From Verpa conica (lineage: Eukaryota; Ascomycota; Pezizomycetes; Pezizales; Morchellaceae), in the NCBI GenBank assembly GCA_033030425.1, contig JAUFSD010000009.1, forward strand, positions 1,116,001-1,180,000: 64,000 bases of DNA, given 5' to 3'. The position numbers and the translations under genes were made by a program. Below the pieces are notes generated by a model. It worked only from the letters and a program-made list of their open reading frames with translations. It was not told the DNA's origin and made no database searches. Shown one piece after another: positions 1 through 12,503 of this stretch (positions are counted from its first letter, which is position 1; every line of letters starts with the position of its first letter).

Positions 1-173
1 TCGTCTCGCCGGCAAAATTCTCAACAAAGTCGGCTCTTCATATAACCCATAGATCAGATAAAGGGATAAGAGAGATCTACAGCTTCTAAAACAGGTGCAC
101 CGCCAAAAGTATAACCTCACAACAACACATCTTATTCTCATCACTAGAACTAACATAGCCTAGGGGAAACATC

Positions 174-1334
174 ATGAATATGGCTCCTAGAAGGCCAGAT
201 CTTAGTTTTCAGAGACCACGGCATTCGCAGCAAGGGATACAGAGTCTCCCTTCGGTAGTGCATTCAATTGCATTTTCTCGTCATAGGCGTAAGAACCGCC
301 ACCTTTTTTCCACAATAATTACTTTACCGCCCCCGCAAACCCCAGCAAGTCCAGTACCAATGTTTCTTAGAATACAGACATCATACCCAACATCTGATAA
401 ACATTTAACCACTAGAGGTTTACCACATGATATCATCATGAAGATCCTCCTTAGATTTCAAAGCTACAAAGACCTCCACAATTTCATCAGTTCCTCGCCT
501 GAATTCTACGGGCTCTTCGACGCCTACCGTGGCCAGATACTGACGCAAGTCGCGAAGAATATCCTCGGAGATGCTTGGGAGGAAGCAACAAGTGTCTTGG
601 TTTATCACCGCAATGCCGAGATCCTCAAACAGAACTTTGCTGTTGTCGAGAAGGACTTGAAAGCTAAGTTTGTGCTACATAGAAGAGACATTCCCCAGCT
701 TGTTTCAAATCAGAAGTTCTTCGAAAACTGCTGCAAGGAATTTGGAGCATATGTATCCAGTCACTGCCATCCGGCCCCCCATTACCGTTATTTACCTTAC
801 TTATATGTCCCTTTAGCTCCAGTTCAAACCCCAGTTTTAGCTGCCACTACTGGTTCTGTTGAAGATGTTTTCACCCCCTCGTTTATCGCTGGAGATACAC
901 TATCAATAAAGCTTTTCTATGAGATGTGGCTACTGAGCTTACAGTTCACATATGAACCAATTAAATCGTTTGACCTTCATGAATCTCTACCACTCCAGAG
1001 ACTTGTGGATCTACACACAGTGTCTCGTGTCATGTACCTCAATTCTACCTGCGTGGAGTTTGCATGTTCGCCGCGATGGGATATTGGGCTGGAGGTCGAT
1101 GGTAAATACATGGATCTCACGTGTGGCTTAATCACCATGTGGGGCTCGAAGAGGAAGTTCGAGCTTGGGTGTGTTGGGCTAATTCATATGAAGATGGATC
1201 TTCACCTTTGTGGTGTGACTGCTGATCTTACGGAGGAGGAGTACTGCTTTCTTGTGTCGGAAATGGGACAGGATATACTGGAATCTGAAATGACTCCTGT
1301 ACAGATGGCTGAGAAGTATGGTTTAGATGGATAG
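174..1334 (+). CDS. F-box-like hypothetical protein (386 aa)
   Basis: Single-exon reading frame of 386 codons. Residues about 83-125 begin with the pattern LPHDIIMKIL and continue with a Leu/Phe-spaced helix pattern, which resembles the degenerate F-box-type domains common in fungal protein families; F-box proteins usually link substrates to SCF ubiquitin ligases. The rest (about 126-386) has no motif I recognise. The first ATG follows an A-rich leader; a second in-frame ATG at 360 (residue 63) lies closer to the F-box-like segment and could be the true start, because residues 1-62 are basic and low in structure. The role as an F-box protein is inferred from a short match only; that the frame is coding is fairly likely from its length and uninterrupted course. 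Confidence 0.6.
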   Translation: MNMAPRRPDLSFQRPRHSQQGIQSLPSVVHSIAFSRHRRKNRHLFSTIITLPPPQTPASPVPMFLRIQTSYPTSDKHLTTRGLPHDIIMKILLRFQSYKDLHNFISSSPEFYGLFDAYRGQILTQVAKNILGDAWEEATSVLVYHRNAEILKQNFAVVEKDLKAKFVLHRRDIPQLVSNQKFFENCCKEFGAYVSSHCHPAPHYRYLPYLYVPLAPVQTPVLAATTGSVEDVFTPSFIAGDTLSIKLFYEMWLLSLQFTYEPIKSFDLHESLPLQRLVDLHTVSRVMYLNSTCVEFACSPRWDIGLEVDGKYMDLTCGLITMWGSKRKFELGCVGLIHMKMDLHLCGVTADLTEEEYCFLVSEMGQDILESEMTPVQMAEKYGLDG

Positions 1335-1778
1335 GAAGTGTCCGGGCCTTGAATACAATAATGGTAAACCTTGTGGTCAACGATAAGTTATGGGTATTAG
1401 ATACTAACAATCATCGACCGGATTTATAGTAACGCTGATTTTCTAATATTAGTAATATATTATGCGTGAATCAAAGACGGCACGCAAATTCTCAACTCCG
1501 TCATAAGGGCAAAAGGGGCAGCCCCTAGGAGTTTTAATATAATTTTTGGATTTTGCGCTCCTTACGATATCTACCCATCAGCTCCTGATTAATCTTGGTC
1601 CCTTTACTGCTATTTTCAAGGCATTGTCTCCATATGTCAGAATCTCACTATTGATCGCAAAATAACAATTCGTAGCGATCTATTTGTTCAGGGCTCATTG
1701 CAAAATCTTAGTATTCTCTCCTTTACTGTTTATACACATGTATAAATAAATAAATTTATTTTACCAAAATTTATGCTG
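1335..1778. other. Intergenic, no gene seen
   Basis: AT-rich sequence downstream of the F-box-like gene. I see no coding pattern or RNA gene. It includes an AT-only stretch near 1740-1772. Confidence 0.5.
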
Positions 1779-1910
1779 TGTACAGTCGTTCACGGAGTAA
1801 CGATAGATACGGTCTCACGGCGGACAGGGGTGTTCTAGGCTTCTTACCCAAAAAGTCGTTTTTTGACTGACTAAACCGCTGTCCGCCGTCACCCTGTGCA
1901 AGACTGTACA
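1779..1910. repeat. Degenerate inverted-repeat element (about 132 bp)
   Basis: The left end TGTACAGTC (1779-1787) is matched by GACTGTACA at 1902-1910, and an inner block GGCGGACAG (about 1819-1827) is matched by CTGTCCGCC (about 1879-1887). The GC-rich inner arms contrast with the AT-rich flanks. This could be a decayed MITE or a stable RNA/DNA hairpin. No clear target-site duplication was found. Confidence 0.4.
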
Positions 1911-2261
1911 GAGTCATATCTGGTACTTTTAGTATATAACTTAACAATGCAGAAAGATCTGTTGTACTCCCAATATTTTAAGCCCCACTTAGGTGTCTTT
2001 TGATATATTATGAATAATATGATATTAAATAGGTACTTATGTAATTGACTATGGAGAAATCTACTCGAATAAAAATTTATGATTTACACTTATATTTCCC
2101 TATAGTATCCAAGTTACTGTAACCCAAAATATGCCTAGCTGATTTTTTCTAGAATATTCTCCCTTCTAGGGGAATTGATAAAAATAATAAATACAAATAA
2201 CCTTATCCTGCGTCCTGCAAGTAGAACGCCTTTCCAAGCCGACTAAATAGAATATATACAC
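1911..2261. other. Intergenic, no gene seen
   Basis: AT-rich spacer between the inverted repeat and the 3' end of the minus-strand secreted-protein gene. It probably contains the 3' UTR of that gene, but I see no specific signal. Confidence 0.5.
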
Positions 2262-4950
2262 CTAGATATAACGTCCCTTCTGGTGGCCTCCGTATCCACC
2301 ATGCTTTTTCGGGATACAAAACGATACACCACCTCGGAAAGATACGCAGCGAAGGCCGGAAGCACAGCTAGTCTCTTCACTACATTTTTCCCACATGCCT
2401 GCACCAGCCGAAGCAGTTGGGGCGGGAGTGGAGCCAGTCGCGGTTGCTGTTGGCTTAACTGTGGTTGGGAGGGTGACAATATTTGTAAAGGTTACAGTTG
2501 CGGTCTCTGTGGCAGTTAGCTCCGAGTTAGAGGTGAGTGTTGTAGTTTCGGCAGCAGCTGTTGAAGTAGGGGCTTCAGTTGTTGCGTCAGTAGCGGTTGC
2601 AATCCCCGTATCAGTATCAGTTGCGATGTTGAAGAATGATGAGAGAGATTCAGTTGATAAACCCGTAGATACTGTAGTAGCATCAGTAGAAGTTGCAACT
2701 TCAGTAGTAGTAGCAACTTCTGTGGTAGCAACTTCTGTGGTAGAAACTTCAGTGGAGGTAGCAACGTCCGTGGTAGCAATATCAGTGGAAGTTTCAACTT
2801 CGGTAGTAGCAGCTTCGGTAGTGGTAGCAGCTTCGGTAGTGGTAGCAGCTTCAGTTGAGGTAGCAACTTCCGTGGTGGCAGCTTCAGTGGAGGTTGCATC
2901 TTCGGTGGCGATATTGAAGAACGATGAGAGAGACTCAGCTGGTACATTCACAGGGGTTGTTGCGGCGCCAGTGGAGGTTGCAGCTTCAGTAGAGGTTGCA
3001 GCTTCAGTAGAGGTTGCAGCGTCCGTGGTAGTGGCATCCTCAACAGTCACTGAAGTCGATGAAGGTGCTGCGGTGGATAAAGGAGATGAAGAAGCTGAAG
3101 AACTTCCTGAAGAACTTCCACTGAGAGATACACACGCAAAAGACATAGCAGAGACATAAGTTCCATTAGCCTTTGGCGCACTCAGGTCCCAGTCCATATT
3201 GACATATGGCCAACAGATTTTATCACCAATAGTCACCATATCTCCAGCAACAAGTACATCAGTTGCAGAGAATGCATCACCAACCTTTTCTCCGTTACTA
3301 TTAACCTGCTGGAAAAATGTTCCAGAGAATTTTCCAGTACAACTAAGAGGCACCGGTTGACAATCAGGGTTTGTTAGTTCCTCCCAAGTAACAAGTGCGT
3401 TTCCAGAATCAAAAGTTGCAACATGGACGTTCTGGTGGTCGGTAGTATCTGACTCGGTAATCCAGTTTATTTGGGCGTCACCGGTAGCTGCTCCGAGTGT
3501 AGAGCTTGCCTGCGATCCAGCGAGGGTGCTCTTGTCCTTAGTGACTGAAATAGCTACATTATGATTGAGCCAGCGAGGGTCGCAAGTAGTGAAGCCGTCG
3601 CCCATCCAGTCGTTTGCCTTGAGGTTTACTGCACCACGCGATTGCCAGGCGAAGATGTATTGTGTAGTGTCTGGGAATAACGCGAGGTTGCTGTAGGAAC
3701 CACCCATACCTCCCACTATTGTTGCATGTATTAGTAAAAGTAAGAAAATTATTGAAGATGTATTGGGGTGCATTACTTGGTTCACCACTGACACCGTTTG
3801 TGGTGTTCTCATTTGAAATTTTTACTCCATACATGGACTGAGTCTCGGTGTTCAACCAAATAGCACTATAAACCTGTTAATACTTTTTTGATATTACAGT
3901 GACAAATTAGGTATAGTGTACTCACCCCTGATCTTCGGCACAGACACTAGCGAAAGGAGCGGCATCTGCAGCCTCCAATCCAATACCGGTATTATGACTA
4001 CAACCCCAAGTACTGGAGGCACCAGTGATAGTTTTAAGCTCCCCAGAGTCATCAACATACTGAATAGAATCTCCGAAATGGCCCGAAGCATCGCCGGTAT
4101 ATGCTTTTAGATTCGCAACCCTACGTCAGCTTTCGAGGAAAAGAAACTACAGTTGAGGTTGATATCTACTAACCCGTAACAACGACATAGGCGGCATACA
4201 ACCCCGCGGTTTCAGAATAGACCAAATCACCATTCATATCCGGGGAAGCAGAAAGCTATCATCGGCCGTTAGCATGAATCAAATACGCCTATGCGGAGGG
4301 GAGGAGTATATAGCTAACCCCATCGGCAGCATGGACACCTGGTCCATTGACAGGAGTAATCCAAGCTTGTTTTCCATCCTTGTATCTGACAATCTCGGCA
4401 ATGGGATACCCGTTCGGCGGAATGTCGGTAGTTCCAGTAGGGATGAATGTTGCCAACAAGGCAAACCCGTCATTCTGGGCCACAAGTCCACCAGCTAGAT
4501 ATCAGGTCAGGACACAGTAAGTTATGCAGAGTGCTCAGTGATAATTACGTACCTTCCCTAGCACCGGCAATCTTAACTGCATCACCCACGGCGGCGAATG
4601 TAGTCGTGTCGACTTGTTGGACGTAAACAGAGTTATAGGTTGTGTCTAAGTATGCAAGATATGCAGATTTTCCATCAGGTGATACCTAAAAATACCAGAG
4701 TAGACAGTTAATATCAATAACAGAACGCAGTCAGGTGGGAAATAGGTGGGTAGCCTACGGAGAAGGGTGTACGCCTATGATGCGGAAGACCTGTCCAGTA
4801 TGCTGCAATGATCGGATCAAATGTAGACGACAGCTTGAGGGCGTCCGGAAACTTTGACAATGACGCAGACGAGATTTGGCATAGCACAGCTGCCGGAAGA
4901 AGAGCGAGAGTAGTAAAAGTAAGGATCGCCGATCCACAAAACGACTTCAT
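2262..4950 (-). CDS. Secreted protein, propeller-like N-terminal region plus Thr-rich stalk (767 aa, 7 exons)
   Basis: Model: complement of 2262-3715, 3777-3865, 3926-4103, 4174-4255, 4319-4494, 4553-4685 and 4759-4950; phases match and the sum is 768 codons with the stop. Residues 1-25 form a signal peptide with a hydrophobic core ending AVLC. Residues about 60-480 contain repeated short motifs such as SPDGK and SPDMNGD, suggesting blades of a beta-propeller or similar extracellular fold; I do not recognise the family. Residues about 482-715 are a Ser/Thr/Ala/Glu repeat stalk, probably O-mannosylated. The last 44 residues (724-767) carry four cysteines (pattern C-x5-C-x5-C-x9-C) and a Gly/His-rich tail. 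An extracellular or wall location is inferred. No GPI signal is seen at the C terminus. Splice choices were made from donor/acceptor consensus and frame, so small boundary errors are possible. Confidence 0.8.
2536..3050 (-). repeat. Intragenic Thr/Ala/Glu-rich tandem repeats
   Basis: Inside the secreted-protein gene, short units encoding variants of ATSTEA are repeated many times. A longer unit of about 34 bp (2622-2655 and 2908-2941) encodes the same SLSSFFNIAT segment twice, pointing to duplication of a larger block. Such repeats often change copy number between strains. Confidence 0.8.
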
Positions 4951-7363
4951 AATGGGCGAGTGATCTTAGAGGGAAGGACTGAAGCTCAAAGTCTGGATAA
5001 CTATAAAAAGAAATAAAGAATGTGAGTTAATTTAACGCACTCTTAACCAGGAGGCGTAATATACAGCTAAAAAAAAAAAAGAGTGAATGAATAAAAGAAG
5101 CAGATGCCGCTGGCCGTCGTAGAACAAAAAAAAACGACAACTGCTGTGGGGAAATCCAGTCGTATTTGTACTTTGTGTACTCCATGGTACGAGTTTCACC
5201 CGAATTACGGGAGTCGGTAAAGAATGCCGTTGGAAGGTTAAGGTGTTCATTTATTTGATGCAAAGGCCCGTCCCTAACTATCGGGACATTTGCGAGGGGT
5301 GGCTAACCAGGATACCTGGCGGATCCGAAACCGAGTCCGCTCACCTTACCGAGAAGAGTAGCACCTTTAGACTTAAAACAACTACAATAGCCAAAATGCT
5401 TGGCGCAAATAGTAGTGGTTAATATTTTGAGACGAGCCTCTCGAAACTTCTACATGAAGATATATAGGCAAGTAAAATATCATGAGTATAAAAAGGGTCT
5501 TGCCCTTTACGTACACATTTCGCTTAATGCTTTGGTCGATGACATGCAATTTCCAAGTTAGCCAAAACTATCGAGAATGATGTTTTGACAGGAACATACC
5601 GAACACTTACAGCTACGCTCGAGCACGGTTTAACCTTCATTTTGCGCAACTCAAATATAATCTTCTCAGCTTCTACAAGGGGTAATTACTAACAAGCATT
5701 CTGTAAGCGGCAGAAGGAGTTCTGTCCGCTCTATGCTACCTTCCAGTCCTATTAACCCCTGATAGCATCTTACTACACCCACAGGGGTTGTTAATAAGTA
5801 TTATATGAGCAGTCGCTAATTTATTAACAGCCTCGTACCAGGTTCTGGCAAGCTATATAGAATAATAGAGATTGCTTCCCAACATAAGTTACGTAAATTC
5901 ATTAACTCACCTGCAACACCTGTCGGGCAAGTGTAGCTAGTTATAGCTAAGGACTTAATTTATCGGTGCACAGACTTCTAGAGCTTATGTACTTTATATA
6001 TTCCGACCCGTTTACCAAGGGTAGGTGCTACCTCGTAAAGTGCAGTCGAACCTCTCTATGCCATATGCCAAGGATCCGGAAGGTCTTGTACGAGATAGCA
6101 ACTTCTAACAAAGAGTCCGGGATAGCAAATCTATTTTGCGGCAGAAACATGTTTTGGCCAGGGGTTTCTTCGAGACAGTAAGTGTCCGACATACTCAAGT
6201 CTGGCATACCAAGTTACGACTATTATTGGCCTTATATAATAGCCAATATACTTGTAAATACAGTAACACCTGTCATTGGCGGAGAGATTTCGTAGTATGA
6301 TTCGCTAGAAAAGATTCCAAAGCACCAGATCTTCTAGAGGAGAAACCTCCTAGAGACCCTTGTCACCCCGTAATAACAAATTGCCAGCTGGCAGTATTAC
6401 ACGCTGATAGAAACACAAAGCTCTACCCGTAAAAGATCATGCGCATCATTCCTTAGTCATGACTTAGACAGTCTGTCGTAAAACAGACCTCCCCATAGAG
6501 GAAATAGTAGTAATACTAGACATCTCTAAGGTACTGCGAGAGAAGGGAGGGGTGCAGAATCATGGTAGGTTCCGCTATAGGGTGACACTAAATAACTGCA
6601 TCCAAAACCAGATCTAGAACATTACGCAAGCGGCTACCGTTGAGAAAAGCCAGTGACTTACATATTGGTCCCCCACCTCCCATAATAAATTTTATAACAT
6701 CTAAAGATACCAATGAGTGTGGGTAGAAGCTTGTTTTTTTTCCTTCTCCGGTTTGAAAGCCGATGTCTTAGACATTTGACATGTTGGCAGCTTCTTGGTA
6801 ACGAGAACAAAGACAACGAGAACGAGGTACTGGATTCAGAAGCTAGCCGCGGCCAAGTGCATAGAGTTCCCCCCTGTCACTGGTACTGTTCTGTATTGCT
6901 GGTGTAAGATCGGCATAGAAGTTAAATCCGACTACAACCATTGTCCAGGTTTAGCATGATGGGCATTCCCAACGCCCCAACCCATGCAAAACCGGTGCAA
7001 CGGTAAAAAGAGGATTATCAAATAGAAACTCTGTGGTATAAAAAAGAAACCTATCAACATATTAATATTGAGATCTACTGCCTATGTCATGGCGTCCACC
7101 TCCCCTCCTCCCCTCTCTCCGAAATTACTACTCTTGAACTTATTCCAAGATGATTTCATCAATGTCATTAAATACATATCCCTTTTCCCTAGTTACCCGT
7201 GCGAATCATTAAAAGAAAAGTAAAAAAATGACCGTCCCTAGTGCCATGTCATGAAAAACCCACACCAGGCCAAATAAACACCCCCCCAATCCCTGCGCAA
7301 AAAAAAAAAAAAAAAGAATCCAAAAGCGCCATTACAAGCCAGTCTAAGTTCCAAGACCCACAC
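4951..7363. other. Gene-poor AT-rich region
   Basis: About 2.4 kb with only short, unconvincing open frames. It includes an A12 run near 5070 and a longer A run near 7300. No transposase, RNA gene or conserved motif was recognised. Confidence 0.5.
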
Positions 7364-8303
7364 CTAAACCTCAACTACCTTTTCTCCTCCGTCCCAATAC
7401 CTCCCCGTTTTCGTCCTCGCCCTTAATCCCCTCGGCACAATTGTTCCAACTAAACTGCTTTCATGCCCAATAGGCTCATACTCGATTCTGTATTTGCATC
7501 CGTCAGGATACTGTAACAGGTAGTTACATATCTCCTCCGCTAGAAAGTATCCCCGGCGTAGATACGCTCTTGGGATGAAGTTGATGAGCCAGTGCTGTGG
7601 TGGATTCTGGAAGTGGCGGTTCCAAGAGACGAGGGATGTGCGTAGGTATTTAGAGTTTGGGAAAAAGTGCTTAAGGGAGTCAATTGGGTGGAGTTCTTCT
7701 ATCCCCAGGGAAGTTGTTCTAGATACATATCTGTTAGTAAGAATGCTCAGTAGAAAGTTATAGTTTGGGGGGAGCGTACACTATATAGACACAATGTCCA
7801 GTCCTATTATTCTTGACCCTTAATGTCTGTTCCGTCGGCCTCTCTATCACCCCCTGCTGTTTAAACACCATGACCCCCTCTACCCTGCCCACCCACCCTT
7901 TTGCGGTCTTCTTAATCTCATCTACACATCTCCCGCCTGTGCTCAAACAACCCGTCGTACCGATACTCCTCCCTCCACTCGGGCCAGGCGCAACAACTGG
8001 CCCTTCACATACAGACTCATCCATAGACCTACCCCCGAAACCGCCCGTATTGACGGTCTGAATCAATGGGGCTGCCGGAGTTGCTGCATATTGGAATGGC
8101 CGAGGTAGGTCACGGATCTTCTGGTACGAGTCGCGGGAGCGTTCACGGAGAGAGCGGAGAATCTGCTCGGGGACAATAGACGAACGTCTATTATTTGCTG
8201 CGACTGAGGAAGTTGTGGTTACTGCTCCCGAGGGACAGATGTCAAGTTTAATTCCAGGGTGGGGTTCGAATTCGGCGGGTTCTGGGTTGTACTGTTGATC
8301 CAT
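7364..8303 (-). CDS. Hypothetical protein (296 aa, 2 exons)
   Basis: Model: complement of 7364-7730 and 7780-8303. The donor GTACGC and the acceptor after TTACTAACAG (which contains a CTAAC branch site) join in phase and give 297 codons with the stop. I chose the ATG at 8303 because of its AAACAATGG context; an in-frame upstream ATG at 8357 would add 18 residues. Residues 1-130 are low in structure and rich in Pro/Gly/Ser. The second exon is more ordered, rich in Trp, Tyr and Phe, with patterns such as HWLINFIP and FLAEEICNYLL. No catalytic motif, signal peptide or membrane segment is visible and I do not recognise the family. The even amino-acid composition across the splice supports it being real. 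Confidence 0.65.
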
Positions 8304-8525
8304 TGTTTTGTGCAGAAAGTGCAAAAATCTGATACAGTCTAGGGCAACTCTGACCAAGTTCTGGCTTGTGCAGCAGAATCCAGGAAGAAATAGACAAAAG
8401 TTTGAGGATGATTCCTCTAGTGGTTTGAAAAAAGATCAAGCGGCGATCCACTCTGTTGATCCCAAAAGATTGTGGGGGGGGGAGGGGGTATGTGTGGAGA
8501 GTCGATGATACTCTAGAGGCAAGCA

Positions 8526-8546
8526 GCACACACACACGCACACATT
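8526..8546. repeat. CA dinucleotide microsatellite
   Basis: A CACACA run with one G interruption, upstream of the 296-aa minus-strand gene. Confidence 0.85.
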
Positions 8547-9252
8547 CACACTGGTATCGTATCGTATGCCGAGGGAGAGAGAGGAGGAGTCTCTAGCTTA
8601 TGAGGGCATGTGTTCACAACTCTCCCTGGGGTCTGCGAGCCCAAGAGGACGGGCTGGCCGACAACTGGCAAAATATCCACAGGGTCCGAGACTCCGAGCA
8701 GCAAGAAGGTTAGTGAGTTATACCTGCACCTCACCTCTACGCATACCTATGCGCGCGATGGGACATCCCGGGGCGCTTGCGGGGATTGGCGACGATACAG
8801 GAATTTGTTTAAGGGAATGATCGTCAGTGTATGCAAGGAAGAACAGTCTTAGAACACGCATCATGGTTACGCATGGTAATCAGGGGCAAGGGTAGAGCCC
8901 TGGTGGAGTTAGGCTGGTCGCGTAGAAAAGAACGGTGACGGAAAGGAGACGAGGGGTCTGGGCGGGAGGGAAACGGTGAGGGACGATCCGAATCTGTGAA
9001 TATTATTACATCTACGAATCACCAAGTGGAATTGAGGGGCGGTAGAGGGTTTATTTTTGTTGTTATTCCGTGGAGGAACCAATGCACGCTTTAGCTGAGC
9101 TAGTGAAGCGCCGACATGAGAACAAAACAAATGTTTCTGTACTGTAAAGGAGAGGCAAATACATGATTCATTTGGGCATCAAAAGCGAGATATGCCACCT
9201 ATCTGGGTCAGCTAATACACGTACTTACACTTACACTGACTGACCTCGGGGG

Positions 9253-9325
9253 CACAGTGACAGTGACAGTGACAGTGACGGTGATAGTGACAGTGATGTG
9301 ACGGTGACAGTGACTGTGATAGTGG
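9253..9325. repeat. GTGACA hexamer tandem repeat
   Basis: About twelve imperfect tandem copies of the hexamer ACAGTG/GTGACA (variants GTGACG, GTGATA, GTGACT). It lies in an intergenic region with no accepted open frame. Confidence 0.9.
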
Positions 9326-10793
9326 CAATATAATGTCAATGATCCACAAATTCTGTACTTGTACATATACATACTCTACCCGCAATTGTCCCAGAAGCTC
9401 ATACCTCTCCGCTCCGCTTATCTAAAGGCCAGTGCACCAGTGCATGTAATTTCCGTGTACGGTGGTTGCCCGCTGAACAAATGCACAGATGCTATAATAC
9501 CGTCTACTATTTAATCATTAATTCTTTACCGTGTCTACGTACATGCCTATCTATGCAAGTGTTTGTGCGCGATGTGTGAATGCGAAATTTACCTTCAACG
9601 ATCGCTCAAAGTAGGGTCCGTGGTACGATGCGCCCATCACCACCCCGCCACCGCCGCCACCCCGCAACATGCTTACAGACGATCAAACGGAAGGGCACGC
9701 AAGCGAAGATTCCATCTCCATATCGTGAATGTAAGAAAAGAGAAAAGAGAAAAGAGAAAGAAAAAAAAAATTCAATTAATTGTGCATGCATGAGGGTGAC
9801 AATAGGTAACACCAATATAGGATCTTCCCCTACTCCTTCCAACTTCAGCCTATATCTAAATAGATGTCTGAATATCCATATTTCTTCCGTACTTGGAGTA
9901 TTGCATCTCGGTAATGCGTTTAGTACATCTGTAAATGTCTGGATAAATGTCGGTACCCACTCGATCAAGTGTCATGTCTGCCATGATATACAAAGAGAAA
10001 TTAATGTTGTACCATGGCCATGTGGAGAAGTCTGGTCATCTGATTTAAAGCATATCTTAGATCCGGGCACATACAATGCATATACCTGTTTAAAACAGAG
10101 TATATCTTACAAGTATCATCACTTGACAGGCACGGGAAAGAGGATCACTGCAAAACCTTATGTTTCCCCCTAGAACATTTTTAAAGTGCCTAACTGAGGC
10201 GTAGTTAATTTCCTTGATGGCTGGCTCAAAGGCTTGTTGAAACACTTACGCACTAGCAGCCGTTCAGAGTAAGACAAGTATTTGTCACGTATGATTAGTT
10301 GACTCCCGGTCGAAATAGGGTCATTTTGCCTTTCACTGCCCGATTCTGATGCAGGGCTAGCTAGCTCTTTATGTCTACGTACTACCGGTCATAAGGGGAG
10401 ATGTAGTCACGGCTTCTCACTCACTTGATCATATCTAAGAACCTCCATCTACACTATAACACAGTAGCTATATGGTATTCTATAAACTTAATTTCAAAAA
10501 CATATACCCTACAAGCGCTGTATAAGCACTACTTACTGATATCAATAATGTTCTAGCTATAGCTAAGGTTTAAGAGTAGCACCAACAACTGTGAGCATGG
10601 CTTAGACACCGGCTCGCGTGAGCCGATTATTAGGCCGTGCAGCTGATCCTAAGAGCACCCACATTCATACCCACTCACCGGTAATTAGCAGTAAATTAGG
10701 TTGGTATCAACTCTATTTCTAAATAATTAAATATTTATATAACTAAAAAAGAAATACAAAAATTCCCATCTTCAAGTCTAAAACCCCCTAGCT

Positions 10794-12503
10794 CTACGCA
10801 CTTGGAACTTTAAACGGATGTGCCTCTGTATTGAAAACCCACCCTTGCGCCGCTCCCTTACTGAATCCAACCTTAGCATCATCTTCGAAGATGAGATAAA
10901 GATACTTTAGCACCTCTGCGAACCAAAAGCTCTCCTGTACATCGCTCTTACTACCGCCGTTCTCAAGATTCACATTGGTAATAGATGAAAACCCGCTAGC
11001 TGTCCTGCACGTCGCGTTGATGGCCAAAAACGCATCCCATGCCCAGTCGCGATACTTTTGTTCCTTAGTGACAACGTATGCATGGTAGTAGCTTTCAATC
11101 ACTTCAGGGCGAAGGATATAGTCGGAGGATGTAATGTAGAAGCCATTTTGTTGGAAGAATAGGAACTGTGTGGCTGGCACTTTGCTAGTATCCCAGGAGA
11201 ACCGCTCGGGCCCGATATGAGAAGCTGTTGCAGTATAAGTCGAATGACAACCGGACGTGAGGGCGATGCCAAAATCAGTGAAATCATTTCTTCCTAGGAC
11301 CTGACCACCAAGCAAGAAGTTCCCACCAATGAAACAAGTGAGATGGCCTTCGTTCAGTGAGAGCGTTTGGCCGTTGTATTCAGCGACGAATGTGATATCG
11401 GGACGGGTGGTGGGGTGTGATTGAAGGTATTTAATGGTGCTCTCTGCTGCTGCGATCCACCGCTCTTTATAAAAATCGAAGCGTGTCGGGTCATAGACGT
11501 ACATCTTGATAAGGTACTCGTAGAACGAATCCGTACCACCTGACCATCCACCAGAAGCATTAATAAATTCGCCAGTTTCGATGCTGACATCTGATCCGAT
11601 CAATCCCGGGAATGGCTCTGTATTGGCGGGCTTTGGTGATAGAAGATAGGATTCACCCTTTTGCGCGAGTTCGGCATATGTCTTGTTGCCAGTTAAATCA
11701 GACAAGCGGGTCCATTCAAGGACAAGAGTACCGATTGTGGCAATTCCATTAGTCGTGTCTGTCCAACTATTCGCGTTGAAGTTGAGGTTGTTTGCAGGTA
11801 CCCCACTCGGTGTATTGAACGCAAACGAGAGCCTATCAGCGAGTTTCTCCGCTTGCTTAAGGAGAGTGCCGACTAGTTCAATGCGGGTTTCGTTCTAGTA
11901 ACAATCAAGTCAGTATGAACTTAAGTTCTATTCATAGGTTGTAGGATCCTTACTTTGGCTACCATGCCAGAGTAGGGGCCATTAAGGAGATCATAGCCGG
12001 AGAGTAGGCCACCAAGATAGCGGATCTAGGTAACAGGACACTAGTGAGTTCAGGGCGCAAAAAAAAAAAAAAACTTGGATAGATTACGTACAGTAGTCTC
12101 GAATAGACTGACAGTGTCAGACGTCTTTGTGAAGTCAATGGTCGCAATATACTCGAGTTGTTCGAATACAACATCTTCTAGGCCCATCATGATCGCCGTG
12201 GTCAGAGCATCAACGATTGAGGCTCCCCATCCGTTTCTATAGCAAAATAAATAAGTTTCACAACACTTAATAAGGAGAGTGTACAACATACCTAGAATTA
12301 GAACCAGTATTTGATACCGGTCGGAGCTCATCCTTCCCATACGCATACTGCACATATCCGTTCCAAGAGTGATTGAATGCCTCTTTAATAGCTCCAGGTT
12401 TATCCAAATTGTCCTTCTTACGGAGTGGGATATTCACCACCGCCGCATCCACCGCTACAGCCCCAGCGAGGATAACTGGTAGTAAAGCCTTACAAAATCT
12501 CAT
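10794..12503 (-). CDS. Secreted GH47 class I alpha-1,2-mannosidase (509 aa, 4 exons)
   Basis: Model: complement of 10794-11894, 11954-12025, 12092-12236 and 12292-12503; all phases fit, 510 codons with the stop. Residues 1-21 are a signal peptide. Family landmarks appear in order: NHSWNGY (44-50), KDELRP (57-62), [11 protein letters not shown] (from 72), [17 protein letters not shown] across exons 2-3, [15 protein letters not shown] (464-470) and the C-terminal NTEAHPF in which Thr499 is the expected calcium-binding threonine. GH47 enzymes trim alpha-1,2-linked mannose from N-glycans by an inverting, calcium-dependent mechanism. The length agrees with secreted fungal members of about 510 aa. 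A secretory or extracellular site is inferred from the signal peptide and the lack of an N-terminal membrane anchor beyond it. Confidence 0.95.

Larger units (their letters stand above)
8304..10793. other. Intergenic, simple repeats only
   Basis: It holds a CA microsatellite (8526-8546) and a GTGACA repeat (9253-9325). A 197-codon open frame at 9580-10173 has a composition unlike its neighbours (A-rich, basic, simple runs) and was not accepted. The rest is AT-rich with no recognised gene. Confidence 0.5.

Noticed and set aside
2395..3159. 254-aa plus-strand frame rich in Val/Ser/Ala
   Set aside because: Antisense shadow of the Thr-rich repeat stalk.
9580..10173. 197-aa plus-strand frame
   Set aside because: Composition follows A-rich simple sequence, no motif, and no supporting splice or start context.
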